This document shows positions 12,752-21,130 of a stretch of 21,867 bases of DNA, one piece after another; positions within the stretch are counted from its first letter, which is position 1; every line of letters begins with the position of its first letter. The stretch is from a virus. A model generated the notes under the pieces. It saw nothing but the letters and a program-made list of their open reading frames with translations. It made no database searches and was not told the DNA's origin. Position numbers and translations under genes: made by a program. The DNA lies in IMG/VR virus record IMGVR_UViG_3300035069_000169, positions 1-21,867 of that record; one strand, 5' to 3'.

Positions 12752-15136
12752 GTGAAAAACAACCTTTATAATGGTATTAAAGAACGTCTTTTCTATACAC
12801 TAGGAAAGAAAGTAGATACTGCCACCTCTAAAGATCTCTATATGGCATTAAGTTATGCCGTCAGAGATCAGATGATGAGTTACTATTTAAGTAACCCTGA
12901 TCCAAAAAAAGAGGTGGCATATCTGTCAGCAGAATTTTTAGTAGGGCCTCAACTGAATAACAATCTATTCAATCTTGGAATACAGGAAGAGGCAAAAGAA
13001 GCAGTAAAGAATTTTGGATATCAATTAGAAGATATACTAGAGCATGCAGAAGAGCCTGGACTTGGTAATGGAGGTCTAGGTCGTCTTGCAGCATGTTACA
13101 TGGAATCCTTGGCAACTCTTGAAGTTCCTGCTACAGGATATGGAATTAGATATAAGTTTGGATTATTTAAACAGAAGATTAAAGAAGGTCAACAGATTGA
13201 AGTAACTGATAACTGGTTACATGGAGACTGGCCTTGGGAACTAGCATATCCTGATGAATCTTGTTTAGTTGGATTTGGTGGTAAAGTAGAACACTATCGT
13301 TCTGATAGAGACAACTATAGAGTTAGATGGATTCCAGAAGAACAAGTGGTTGCAGTTCCATATGATGTATTACAAATAGGATATAAAGCAGACAATTGTA
13401 ATCGAATCAGACTATGGAGAGCAGATGCTACTGAGATATTTGATTTCTATGCATTTAATATTGGTGACTATCTTGGATCAGTAGAACAGAGTGTAACCTC
13501 AGAAACTATCTCTAAAGTTCTATATCCGAATGATGGTACAGATCAAGGAAGACAACTTAGATTGAAACAACAGTTCTTCTTTGTGAGTGCATCTCTTCAA
13601 GATATGATTAGAAGTCTAAAGAAACGTGAGATACCCTTAACAAGTTTTTCTGATTACTATGCTGTTCAATTAAATGATACCCACCCTGCTATTGCAGTTG
13701 CAGAATTAATGAGACTGTTTGTAGATGATCATCACATTGATTGGGATACTGCATGGGAAGTTACACACAAATCTATTGCATATACAAACCATACACTTCT
13801 ACCAGAAGCATTAGAGAAGTGGGATCTTCGTTTGTTTGCAGATCTTTTACCAAGACATCTTGAAATCATATATGAAATTAACGCTAGATTTATGCAAGTT
13901 GTAAGACTTAAATATCCTGGCGATGAATCTATGATGGAGAAAATGTCAATCATAGATGAGAATGGTAACAAGTCAATTCGTATGGCAAACCTTGCAACAA
14001 TTGGATCTCATCATGTAAATGGTGTTGCAGAATTACATTCTCAGTTAATTAAAAGAGAATTGATGCCAGAGTTCTATGATCTATGGCCCGAGAAGTTTAC
14101 AAATGTCACAAATGGTGTAACTCCTCGTAGATGGTTAGCGTCATCAAATGTACCACTTGCAAAAGTATTAGATGAATATGTGGGTGAAAACTGGATTACC
14201 AATATGGAATCTCTGAAAAAACTTGAAGAAAATGAATGGAATCTAGATGTACTTGAAAAGATTGAAGAAACTAAACTTGAAGGTAAACATGATTTATCAG
14301 TCTATATCTTTGATCAACTTGGTATTACAGTAGATCCAAAGAGTATGTTTGATATTCATGTCAAAAGGATTCATGAATATAAGAGACAACACTTAAAAGC
14401 TCTTGAAGTTATTGTACAATATCTTCGTATCAAAAATGGGAAAACAGAGAATATAGTTCCTCGAACAATTGTCTTTGGTGGTAAAGCAGCGCCTGGCTAC
14501 TACATGGCAAAATTAATTATATACTTTATTAACAGTATTGCATCTACTATTAACAATGATCCAGATACCAAAGATTTGTTAAAGGTTATATTCCTACCAA
14601 ACTATAGTGTCAAGTTAGGAGAGAAAGTATACCCTGCTGCTGATCTATCAGAACAGATCTCTACTGCTGGTAAAGAAGCATCAGGTACAGGTAACATGAA
14701 GTTCCAGATGAATGGTGCTTTAACAATTGGTACACTTGATGGTGCGAATGTAGAGATAAGAAATTTAGTTGGCGGAGAAAACTTCTTTCTTTTTGGAAAG
14801 ACTGAGAAAGAAATACAGATGCTTAGAGACAATTATGATCCACAACATTATATTGGAACTGAACTTGGTGAAGCAATCAGTCTAATCGAAGGTGGATTTT
14901 TCAGTGGTGGTTTCAAAGATATGTTTAAACCATTGATTGATAATTTAAAATATCATGATCCATTTTTTGTAATGGCAGACTTTGAAGATTACATTGAAAC
15001 ACAAGATATGATCAGTCAAAAATGGAAACATAGAGAGAATTGGAATCGTACTTCTCTATTAAATATTGCAAGATCAGGGTTTTTCTCATCTGATCGTTCT
15101 ATCAGGGATTACTGTAAAAACATCTGGCACATATAA
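12752..15136 (+). CDS. glgP: Glycogen/starch phosphorylase
   Basis: The 794-residue protein is full length compared with bacterial GlgP (about 815). It would cleave glycogen with phosphate to glucose-1-phosphate, using pyridoxal phosphate. Diagnostic pieces are present throughout: GLGNGGLGRLAACYMESLAT (about 101-120), YGIRYKFGLF, LNDTHPAIAVAELMR, NVTNGVTPRRWL, RIHEYKRQ (from 539) and FGGKAAPGYYMAK. EASGTGNMKF holds the PLP lysine at residue 650, followed by NGALTIGTLDGANVE. The end FFSSDRSIRDYCKNIWHI matches bacterial enzymes. The start is a GTG without a clear ribosome site (an ATG two bases earlier runs straight into TGA). Codon use is AT-rich like its neighbours, so it is settled in the genome. 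It follows hsp20 and is probably late. Confidence 0.95.
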   Translation: MKNNLYNGIKERLFYTLGKKVDTATSKDLYMALSYAVRDQMMSYYLSNPDPKKEVAYLSAEFLVGPQLNNNLFNLGIQEEAKEAVKNFGYQLEDILEHAEEPGLGNGGLGRLAACYMESLATLEVPATGYGIRYKFGLFKQKIKEGQQIEVTDNWLHGDWPWELAYPDESCLVGFGGKVEHYRSDRDNYRVRWIPEEQVVAVPYDVLQIGYKADNCNRIRLWRADATEIFDFYAFNIGDYLGSVEQSVTSETISKVLYPNDGTDQGRQLRLKQQFFFVSASLQDMIRSLKKREIPLTSFSDYYAVQLNDTHPAIAVAELMRLFVDDHHIDWDTAWEVTHKSIAYTNHTLLPEALEKWDLRLFADLLPRHLEIIYEINARFMQVVRLKYPGDESMMEKMSIIDENGNKSIRMANLATIGSHHVNGVAELHSQLIKRELMPEFYDLWPEKFTNVTNGVTPRRWLASSNVPLAKVLDEYVGENWITNMESLKKLEENEWNLDVLEKIEETKLEGKHDLSVYIFDQLGITVDPKSMFDIHVKRIHEYKRQHLKALEVIVQYLRIKNGKTENIVPRTIVFGGKAAPGYYMAKLIIYFINSIASTINNDPDTKDLLKVIFLPNYSVKLGEKVYPAADLSEQISTAGKEASGTGNMKFQMNGALTIGTLDGANVEIRNLVGGENFFLFGKTEKEIQMLRDNYDPQHYIGTELGEAISLIEGGFFSGGFKDMFKPLIDNLKYHDPFFVMADFEDYIETQDMISQKWKHRENWNRTSLLNIARSGFFSSDRSIRDYCKNIWHI

Positions 15137-15157
15137 AGTTATCAATATATAGCCTAA

Positions 15158-15186
15158 TTGACATAAGCTAAGGTATATGTCATAAT
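15158..15186 (+). promoter_or_regulatory. Sigma70-type promoter of the 15208 gene pair
   Basis: TTGACA (15158-15163), 17 bases, CATAAT (15181-15186). The -10 has one mismatch. The leader to the ATG at 15208 is about 15 bases and includes AAGGAA. Confidence 0.78.
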
Positions 15187-15207
15187 ACATTTAACAATAA
15201 GGAATAC

Positions 15208-15525
15208 ATGACTGAAGAGAAAATTAAATCTCTATGTTATACTAAAGAAGAAGTAGACCAAATGATCGAAGCTGCAGTTGCAGAAGCAAGAAGAATCGAT
15301 GAAGAGTCTATGAGAAAGCATAACAGAGATGCAACTGTCATTAGTATGATATTAGGGTTTACCTGTCTTGCACTATTTTTAGATGGAACTCTAAGACTAC
15401 TAGGAGTTATTCCACCATTCATGGGTATTGATATAGATATTTTAGAAAAGATTGCTGATAAAGTAGAAACTGATGTTATTGACAAAATTAAACAAGTTCC
15501 CATTCAAAAACTCCTAAGACGATGA
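15208..15525 (+). CDS. Single-pass membrane protein, 105 residues
   Basis: The ATG has AAGGAA six bases upstream. The N-terminal 40 residues are charged and helical (YTKEEVDQMIEAAVAEARRI). One membrane segment follows (VISMILGFTCLALFLDGTL, about 45-63), then a short loop and a helical amphipathic tail (ILEKIADKVETDVIDKIKQV). The stop is ATGA-coupled to the next small gene. It is probably early, from its own promoter. No family recognised. Confidence 0.75.
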   Translation: MTEEKIKSLCYTKEEVDQMIEAAVAEARRIDEESMRKHNRDATVISMILGFTCLALFLDGTLRLLGVIPPFMGIDIDILEKIADKVETDVIDKIKQVPIQKLLRR

Positions 15526-15701
15526 CAATCTGGAAATCAAAAATCCCCGATGACAAAAGCGTAGTGCAAGTGCCAATCGAGGATATGAAAATTATTCTTC
15601 GCCAACTATGGAAGTCTAGATCAACTGAACCAGATGTAGGAAAGATATATGAGAAATATAAAGATCTTGATAATTTTCAAGAATCATTTATTAACTTTTA
15701 G
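15522..15701 (+). CDS. Hypothetical 59-residue protein
   Basis: The ORF MTIWKSKIPDDKSVVQVPIE ... FQESFINF starts with an ATG overlapping the previous stop (ATGA). It is soluble and helical in its second half (MKIILRQLWKSR, VGKIYEKYKDL). Its TAG lies 11 bases inside the end of the opposing gene at 15691. No domain is recognised. Confidence 0.65.
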   Translation: MTIWKSKIPDDKSVVQVPIEDMKIILRQLWKSRSTEPDVGKIYEKYKDLDNFQESFINF

Positions 15702-16104
15702 GTTTTGGTGAATTAGGAATTAACTGAACTGGTGCTGACTCAATTCTAATTGTTTGAGCAGGAGCAGTTTCAGATGCTTTAGCGATAAGATACTCCATAT
15801 CTTTTTTAGATATGTTTGCATCTCCACCACCTTTCTTTTTATTACCACCAGCTTGAACGCCGAAAGTTGCTAGCACGCCAGTAAAGACAGATGCTATGAA
15901 AGTTGGGTCAATTTTTTGTTCCTGTTTATAGCCTGGAATCTCAACATAGTTCAAAGTCAAGATAGCACCAGCCCATATCATTACACCAAGACGAACAAAT
16001 GTACTAAGTATTACTAGCTGTTCTTCTTTATCGTCTACTGCCTCTTTTAGTTTTCCAAGAGGACCTTTCTTTTTAGGTTCTTCCTTTTTAACTTCTTCAG
16101 CCAT
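15691..16104 (-). CDS. Two-segment membrane protein, 137 residues (holin-like layout)
   Basis: A charged N-terminus (MAEEVKKEEPKKKGPLGKLK) precedes two hydrophobic segments: LVILSTFVRLGVMIWAGAIL (about 30-49) and PTFIASVFTGVLATFGVQAG (about 67-86). A soluble tail follows (GGNKKKGGGDANISKKDMEY). Two helices with charged ends are the layout of class II holins and of many small phage membrane proteins; no lysis enzyme gene lies next to it, so the holin idea is weak. It stands 24 bases after regA, and no strong promoter or ribosome site is visible. The final bases overlap the convergent 59-residue gene. Confidence 0.75.
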   Translation of the reverse strand: MAEEVKKEEPKKKGPLGKLKEAVDDKEEQLVILSTFVRLGVMIWAGAILTLNYVEIPGYKQEQKIDPTFIASVFTGVLATFGVQAGGNKKKGGGDANISKKDMEYLIAKASETAPAQTIRIESAPVQLIPNSPKPKS

Positions 16105-16128
16105 GATTTTTATACTATGCAGCCCTAT

Positions 16129-16554
16129 TTAGGAAACTGTTGTTTTCTTCTTACCAATATTATATTTACTTTCTAAAGTCCAGTCTCCTTTATCTTTGTA
16201 AGATAATACTTTTATCTGACTTAGAGGAGCAGAGTCATTGACCTTACTGGATTCTACTATTTTTACTAAACCCCAATCCTGTAACAATTGTGTTACTCTA
16301 TTTCTTCTTTGTACATCATTCTCAAATAAATTTGCTTTCTTACCATCTAAAGCAAACAACTCTTTAAAGTGTACGATATAGTATCTACCTTGCTTATGTA
16401 GAATATGGCAAGATTGATATAATTTCTTTTCTTTTCTTGAGGCTACACCAATACGAGTTAATGTTTCTCTTACCTTAAGAAAATCATCTGGTTCATTTAA
16501 TGTGACTTCAATCATTTGGTCTGGCGACCAATTCACTTCAAGTTCCACGCTCAT
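16129..16554 (-). CDS. regA: RegA translational repressor
   Basis: The protein has 141 residues; T4 RegA has 122. The segment LTRIGVASRKEKKLYQSCHI followed by LHKQGRYYIVHFKELFALDG is characteristic of RegA and includes basic and aromatic residues of the RNA-binding surface. VQRRNRVTQLLQDWGLVKIV also fits. RegA binds the start regions of early mRNAs and lowers their translation. Its ATG overlaps the gp62 stop by four bases, the same neighbour order as in T4 (regA beside 62 and 44). The extra C-terminal tail is basic. Confidence 0.92.
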   Translation of the reverse strand: MSVELEVNWSPDQMIEVTLNEPDDFLKVRETLTRIGVASRKEKKLYQSCHILHKQGRYYIVHFKELFALDGKKANLFENDVQRRNRVTQLLQDWGLVKIVESSKVNDSAPLSQIKVLSYKDKGDWTLESKYNIGKKKTTVS

Positions 16555-16931
16555 CGCTTTCCTCCACGATCCATTCTTTTTTTAATATATTCAATTTGAT
16601 CATCGGTGAGAATTTTGAGAGCCACTCTTGCTTTCTCATCACTATAACCATAATATTCTTTGACCAATTCAAGGGAGTTGATTTTTTCCTTTTTTAACCA
16701 AGGAGCAAACCTTTTTTTCTGCCTCACTATATGTATAAAAAAGTCATATTGTAACTTAGGATCTAAATGAGAATTTATGTTTAATTCGTTTGCTAGAAGG
16801 ATTGTGTCAATGTGTGCAGACATACATCTATTGACAATGAAAGGAGGATATTGAGCATCTGGATCTTCATCAATAATGTTTTTCTTTGTATGGTTAATTG
16901 AGTTTAACCAATCCTTCAATTCATACTTCAT
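16551..16931 (-). CDS. 62: Clamp loader small subunit gp62
   Basis: The 126-residue product is shorter than T4 gp62 (187). AQYPPFIVNRCMSAHIDTIL and LANELNINSHLDPKLQYDFF are the conserved gp62 signature, followed by IHIVRQKKRFAPW. Gp62 joins four gp44 subunits to form the loader that places the gp45 clamp on DNA. The ATG overlaps the stop of the 48-residue gene and its stop overlaps regA. In this phage it is separated from gene 44 by three other genes, unlike the direct 62-44 neighbourhood of T4. Confidence 0.9.
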   Translation of the reverse strand: MKYELKDWLNSINHTKKNIIDEDPDAQYPPFIVNRCMSAHIDTILLANELNINSHLDPKLQYDFFIHIVRQKKRFAPWLKKEKINSLELVKEYYGYSDEKARVALKILTDDQIEYIKKRMDRGGKR

Positions 16932-17074
16932 TGTTTAAAAATAGCGTTAACACTTATCACAGTGGCATGTGGATTACGAGCAAGAGCCACTTTTCTTGCT
17001 TCATCGTAGTTTGTAGCAATGACTTCTTCTGAAAATACTTGTCCTGCTACATATAGTTTAACTTCACATCTCAT
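16928..17074 (-). CDS. Hypothetical 48-residue protein inside the clamp-loader operon
   Basis: The ORF MRCEVKLYVAGQVFSEEVIA ... TVISVNAIFKQ starts at 17074, overlaps the end of the glycosyltransferase-like gene by 11 bases and is coupled to gp62 by ATGA. The pattern strand-strand-helix-strand (EVKLYVAG, SEEVIA, YDEARKVALAR, ATVISVNAIF) suggests a small compact fold. The operon packing on both sides supports a real gene. Function unknown. Confidence 0.72.
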   Translation of the reverse strand: MRCEVKLYVAGQVFSEEVIATNYDEARKVALARNPHATVISVNAIFKQ

Positions 17075-18419
17075 GGTGTTTCCAACAGTATTCTGGTTCT
17101 GGATTCATAGTATCATAAATGTTTGGATGATTCAATAGAGCTCTTCTGTATGCACCAAATTTAATTCCTCTACCCCAACCAAGATGTTCTCCAAACAATT
17201 CTTTCTTGGTCATTGATGTATTTTCTTTAATCAAATGAATTAATTTGTCTGTTACTTCTGACTTTGTTTGATGTAATGTATCAACCAATTGATTAATATA
17301 GTCACTCATAAAGTCAATCTCATCTTCATATAAAAGATGGCGTTCAACATGTTCTAAAGACTCTACTGATTTTTTCGCACGATAACTTGGATCGTCTAGA
17401 TATTTATCCAAAAGGGCTATAGCTTCTTTATTAGAAGTAAAGAAGTCTGCTGTTGGATTTAGTTCGTGATAGTAGTCAGCATCATACATGATAAAAGGAC
17501 AACCATTCATCAAACCATCTGTAGTAGAAACACTCCATCCACCGTACTTTTGTTTGGGTGAAAACCCTACACAGCATTGACGAAGTTTTTCATAATAACC
17601 TTTTTTATTAAATTTATCTGTAATTATCCACTTCTCTTTTGGTTTTTGATCTAGCAAAGGAACCCATACTTTAAAATCTTTTCTGGTTTTCCGTAACTCT
17701 TTTACTATCTCTATAAAATTCTTATAGTCTTTATATGTTTCTGGTCTATGATTAAATACAATTGTTTTTTCATAAGGAACTACAGTTTTATCAATATCTC
17801 TTTTCTTAACGCCAAGATGTTGTACTTGAATAATATCTTCTAGATCTGATACAACAACTGGATTGAATACTTCAGCAGCTTGTTCTATCACCATTCTTTT
17901 TTGTGCTTGAGTATTTACATAACAAAGATTCATTTCTAGAATACCCAAAATGTTTTTGTTAAAAGTTGAATGAGACCATGTAACAATATCATGTAAATCA
18001 AACCAATGACAATATCCAAAATAAGCTGGACTATGATGTGTAATATTACTAACTACATTTTTGATATCAGTTGTATGTTCTGGAAGATGAGAGAATACTA
18101 AATCAAAATCATAGTCATGACCAACCAGTTTTTTAAATGCAAATACATCAAAGTGTGATCTCATCGTTGGCGGATAAGATGGAAACTTCATGTATAGTTG
18201 TTTGACATTTGGAAAATCTAAACAATCCATATACTGAGGTAAAATCATATAAAAGAATAGATCAGATCTAATCTTGTTTAGCTCAGTTATCATATTTGTA
18301 ACAACTTGAATATAACTATCCTTTCTTAAATCTTTTAAAAAAGTAATATTTGGATAGATTAAGATACGAATAGTTTTTCGTAAAACTAATTCATCGTCAA
18401 TAAAGCGAGTTAAATTCAT
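17064..18419 (-). CDS. GT-B glycosyltransferase-like protein with extra C-terminal domain
   Basis: The 451-residue protein looks like a two-domain GT-B enzyme. A first Rossmann-like half begins near RKTIRILIYPNI, with DFDLVFSHLPEH near 104. The second half begins with KTIVFNHRPETYKDYKNFIE (about 218-237), then a nucleotide-sugar site GGWSVSTTDGLMNGCPFIMY (293-312), the usual SxxE..G.P.I region of GT4-type enzymes. The last 60 residues (TKKELFGEHLGWGRGIKFGA YRRALLNHPNIYD split across 405-437) are an added helical, possibly DNA-binding domain. Target unknown: phage glycosyltransferases modify DNA bases, proteins or lipopolysaccharide, and its place inside the replisome operon favours DNA. It is coupled by ATGA to the DruA-like gene upstream. 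Confidence 0.7.
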   Translation of the reverse strand: MNLTRFIDDELVLRKTIRILIYPNITFLKDLRKDSYIQVVTNMITELNKIRSDLFFYMILPQYMDCLDFPNVKQLYMKFPSYPPTMRSHFDVFAFKKLVGHDYDFDLVFSHLPEHTTDIKNVVSNITHHSPAYFGYCHWFDLHDIVTWSHSTFNKNILGILEMNLCYVNTQAQKRMVIEQAAEVFNPVVVSDLEDIIQVQHLGVKKRDIDKTVVPYEKTIVFNHRPETYKDYKNFIEIVKELRKTRKDFKVWVPLLDQKPKEKWIITDKFNKKGYYEKLRQCCVGFSPKQKYGGWSVSTTDGLMNGCPFIMYDADYYHELNPTADFFTSNKEAIALLDKYLDDPSYRAKKSVESLEHVERHLLYEDEIDFMSDYINQLVDTLHQTKSEVTDKLIHLIKENTSMTKKELFGEHLGWGRGIKFGAYRRALLNHPNIYDTMNPEPEYCWKHHEM

Positions 18420-19531
18420 CGTATAATGTCAATAGTATTAAGAGTTTGTTCGTTCCAAACTTCAAGTTCAGTTCTAAGTTTATTCTCTTTCTTTAATTTA
18501 TCAAATCTTTTAGTAGCCTTTTTCTTCCACCACTGAACTAGATTCTTAAGATAAAACTTATCAAAATTAATTTCATTCTTAATTAACTTATCTGTCTTAC
18601 CAAGCAATACTTCTCTGACATTACTATATCCATAATCAGACATATAAAATCTTTTCTTCGTAGTTACATCTTCACGGCTTTTGATAAACTGTTTGAACTC
18701 CTCAAATTTATCTGGATGATTTTCTTTTAGTGAGTTCTTGATAATCGAAATCATCTTTGTTTGTACTTTTAGTTTACGACTAGAAGCACCTTTATGAATT
18801 AACTGTTCTCCATCATTCTTCTCTATAAACCACTTATGTAAATCGTGATATATGTTATCAGGTAGAGTAAGAAGAAACTTTGAATCAGTATCGCCAAGAT
18901 ATTTGACATATGGTTTTAGTCCATCATATTGACTAGTACCCTTTATATTACCATACAATGATGTAGTTTCAAATAAACACATTTCTGTATTGTATTTCTT
19001 ATTCAACATTTCTCTGACTTCATGAGAAGCACAGACTAAAGACAACAATTTACCACCCAGATAATTATATCCAAATGGTTGTACAGGTACAATAATGAAA
19101 CCCATTATAGCCCTTTTGTTGAATATGGTGAGGTCAGGCACCCCTCCAAGGTACTCGTTTCTAGGTCTTGAGTTAATTATGGGCGATCCAAGTTTAATAA
19201 ATCCTACAACCTTATTAGTGGTTGTTTCTTGAACAATGATTTTTACTTCTTTGCCAGGCGCATCTTCATATGTAAAAGATGCTGTCATTTCTAGAAGAGT
19301 ATTGAACGTAGAATGATCAGGAGTTACAATCTTAAAGTCCATATCTTGAGGACTCATATCATAACTTTGAAAAAGATCATCTTCCCATCTCATACCAAAA
19401 AGAGGAGTCGGAATCTTATTGATCCGCTCCATCTTTTTCATACGAAAATAATCATCAATACGTTCTACACCATCATACGCTTGATGAATTTTGTCATAAG
19501 CGTATAGTGTATCTTCTGAAGTTAAAATCAT
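18416..19531 (-). CDS. DruA-like (DUF4338-type) protein
   Basis: The 371-residue protein follows the order of conserved blocks I know from DUF4338/DruA proteins. These are KVVGFIKLGSPIINSRPRNE YLGG at 107-130 (family: VG...SS...RD.yIGW); NKRAIMGFIIVPVQPFGYNY LGGKLLSL at 138-165 (family: nnsRFLILPWv.v.nLAS..L.l); and MLNKKYNTEMCLFETTSLYG with KGTSQYDGLKPYVKYLGDT at 175-215 (family: Yg..PvLvETFV...y.GT.Y...nW..lG.T). The Trp residues are replaced, so similarity is distant. A basic helical C-terminus follows. DruA belongs to the bacterial Druantia anti-phage defence, biochemistry unclear. Here it is coupled by ATGA to gp44 and to the glycosyltransferase-like gene, suggesting a DNA-linked role. 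Confidence 0.6.
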   Translation of the reverse strand: MILTSEDTLYAYDKIHQAYDGVERIDDYFRMKKMERINKIPTPLFGMRWEDDLFQSYDMSPQDMDFKIVTPDHSTFNTLLEMTASFTYEDAPGKEVKIIVQETTTNKVVGFIKLGSPIINSRPRNEYLGGVPDLTIFNKRAIMGFIIVPVQPFGYNYLGGKLLSLVCASHEVREMLNKKYNTEMCLFETTSLYGNIKGTSQYDGLKPYVKYLGDTDSKFLLTLPDNIYHDLHKWFIEKNDGEQLIHKGASSRKLKVQTKMISIIKNSLKENHPDKFEEFKQFIKSREDVTTKKRFYMSDYGYSNVREVLLGKTDKLIKNEINFDKFYLKNLVQWWKKKATKRFDKLKKENKLRTELEVWNEQTLNTIDIIR

Positions 19532-20475
19532 TTAAATTTGCAATCACACATAATTTCAGTAAAGCAAGCAAGTGTATTGATCTCTTGATCAACAGCAAAT
19601 GCAGCCTGATACTGATATTTAGCAAGAATCAATATAGCCTGTGGAATCGACATTGGTTCTAGAGCATTATATAAGGTATCGTAGACTCTACGAATAACAA
19701 TATTAACATCATTGTCAAGATTGTCAACTGTCCACTTTCTTACATCAGCAAAGTTTTTTGTTTTCAATGCTGATATTAGTCCTGTAAGATTTACTTCTGA
19801 CATCATTGATAGGATGCCAGTATCTATTTTTCCACATGCAGAATATCTCTGCAATTCGTTTAGCGTTCTCCGAAAGTCTGGGAAATACTTTTGTATAACT
19901 TCTGCGAGTACTTTTTGATCGCACTCGATCCCTTCTCCGCTAAGGATCTTAGAAACCTTTTTGAAGAAAGACGATGCAAGAGAAGCTCTTTCTCTTCCTT
20001 TGAAAGTAAAGTCAAAAACGGCACATCTGGAATGGAGTGGTTCGATGATTTTGTTTTTGAAGTTGCAGGTAAAGATGAACCTACAGTTGGCGTGAAACGT
20101 TTCAATATTCGCTCGTAAAAGGAGTTGGACATCGTTGGTAGTATTGTCTGCTTCATCAATAATGATGACTTTTGGTTTACCGTTACCCTGTAACGATACA
20201 GTAGAAGCAAAGTTTTTTGCTTGGTTCCGTACAGTATCTAGGAATCTTCCTTCGTCTGAACCATTAATTACATAATAATCAACACCCAACTCATGACACA
20301 AAGCCTTTGCAATCGTTGTTTTTCCTGTACCAGCAGGCCCAGAAAGTAAAAGATTTGGAATCTCTCCTTTGTCAACAAATTCTTGAAAAGTATTCTTTAT
20401 GCTGTCTGGTAAAATACAATCTTCAATTTTGTGTGGTCGATACTTTTCGACCCAGAGAAAGTTCTCACGCTTCAT
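19528..20475 (-). CDS. 44: Clamp loader large subunit gp44
   Basis: I start at the ATG at 20475 (MKRENFLWVEKYRPHKIEDC), which gives 315 residues, close to T4 gp44 (319); an ATG six codons upstream is possible. WVEKYRP is the usual clamp-loader start. The AAA+ motifs are Walker A GPAGTGKT (46-53), Walker B VIIIDEAD (103-110), and HSRC with the arginine finger at 148-151. The sequence FPDFRRTLNELQRYSACGKI also fits gp44. It would hydrolyse ATP to load gp45. The start overlaps the gp45 stop by 11 bases, and the stop overlaps the DruA-like start. Confidence 0.95.
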   Translation of the reverse strand: MKRENFLWVEKYRPHKIEDCILPDSIKNTFQEFVDKGEIPNLLLSGPAGTGKTTIAKALCHELGVDYYVINGSDEGRFLDTVRNQAKNFASTVSLQGNGKPKVIIIDEADNTTNDVQLLLRANIETFHANCRFIFTCNFKNKIIEPLHSRCAVFDFTFKGRERASLASSFFKKVSKILSGEGIECDQKVLAEVIQKYFPDFRRTLNELQRYSACGKIDTGILSMMSEVNLTGLISALKTKNFADVRKWTVDNLDNDVNIVIRRVYDTLYNALEPMSIPQAILILAKYQYQAAFAVDQEINTLACFTEIMCDCKFK

Positions 20476-21130
20476 AAGTTGAATCAGGTTCAAGGGCGAT
20501 CCAATACACTAAATCTAAACTCTTGTGTTTGAACACAGATAGATTTGGATGGGATACAGTTACATCATATACGCCTGGCAAGATCTTCAAGTTTTCAACT
20601 TTGAAATTGAAACAGAAGTTTGCAGTTGTTGTTCCTACAGAAACAGCGAAAGTATTTGAACTATCATTTTGTTTGTCTCTTGCAACAAAAAGCATTTCTC
20701 CATCTTGACTAATCAAAGATAGATCAGCAAGTTGATATACACTTGAAGCTTTGAGCAATGAGTTGAGATCAACATCAGATAGTTGGAAAGTTACATCTTC
20801 ACTAGGAAGAGCAATATCCTTTTCTGGAGGAGCAGTAATTACACTAGCATCAGAATAAAAATATTTGACACTAGATCTACCACTCTTAATTTTAACATAA
20901 GATTCATCAAAAAGGAAGTCTGGGTCTTTGAATAAAGACACACCTGATAAAAACTCATTTAAATCATAGAGGGCAAAATCACGATCAAAAGTTTCTCCAC
21001 CATTATACTTAGCATAAATGTTTTTCATAGGAGAAATTGTCCTAAGAGTATTTCCAGTTTTTACAACTAAGGAAGGACTAATGTTTGAGAAATTTTTGAG
21101 AACGTTAAAAGTTTCAGAAGATAAATTCAT
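20465..21130 (-). CDS. 45: Sliding clamp gp45
   Basis: The 221-residue protein matches T4 gp45 in length (228). It begins MNLSSETFNVLKNFSNISPS and has the repeated beta-alpha clamp pattern (LYDLNEFLSGVSLF in the first half, FQLSDVDLNSLLKASSVYQL in the second). It trimerises to hold the polymerase on DNA and in T4 is also the activator of late transcription, so it links to the late promoters in this window. It is coupled by ATGA to the DUF3310 gene. Confidence 0.93.
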   Translation of the reverse strand: MNLSSETFNVLKNFSNISPSLVVKTGNTLRTISPMKNIYAKYNGGETFDRDFALYDLNEFLSGVSLFKDPDFLFDESYVKIKSGRSSVKYFYSDASVITAPPEKDIALPSEDVTFQLSDVDLNSLLKASSVYQLADLSLISQDGEMLFVARDKQNDSSNTFAVSVGTTTANFCFNFKVENLKILPGVYDVTVSHPNLSVFKHKSLDLVYWIALEPDSTYEA

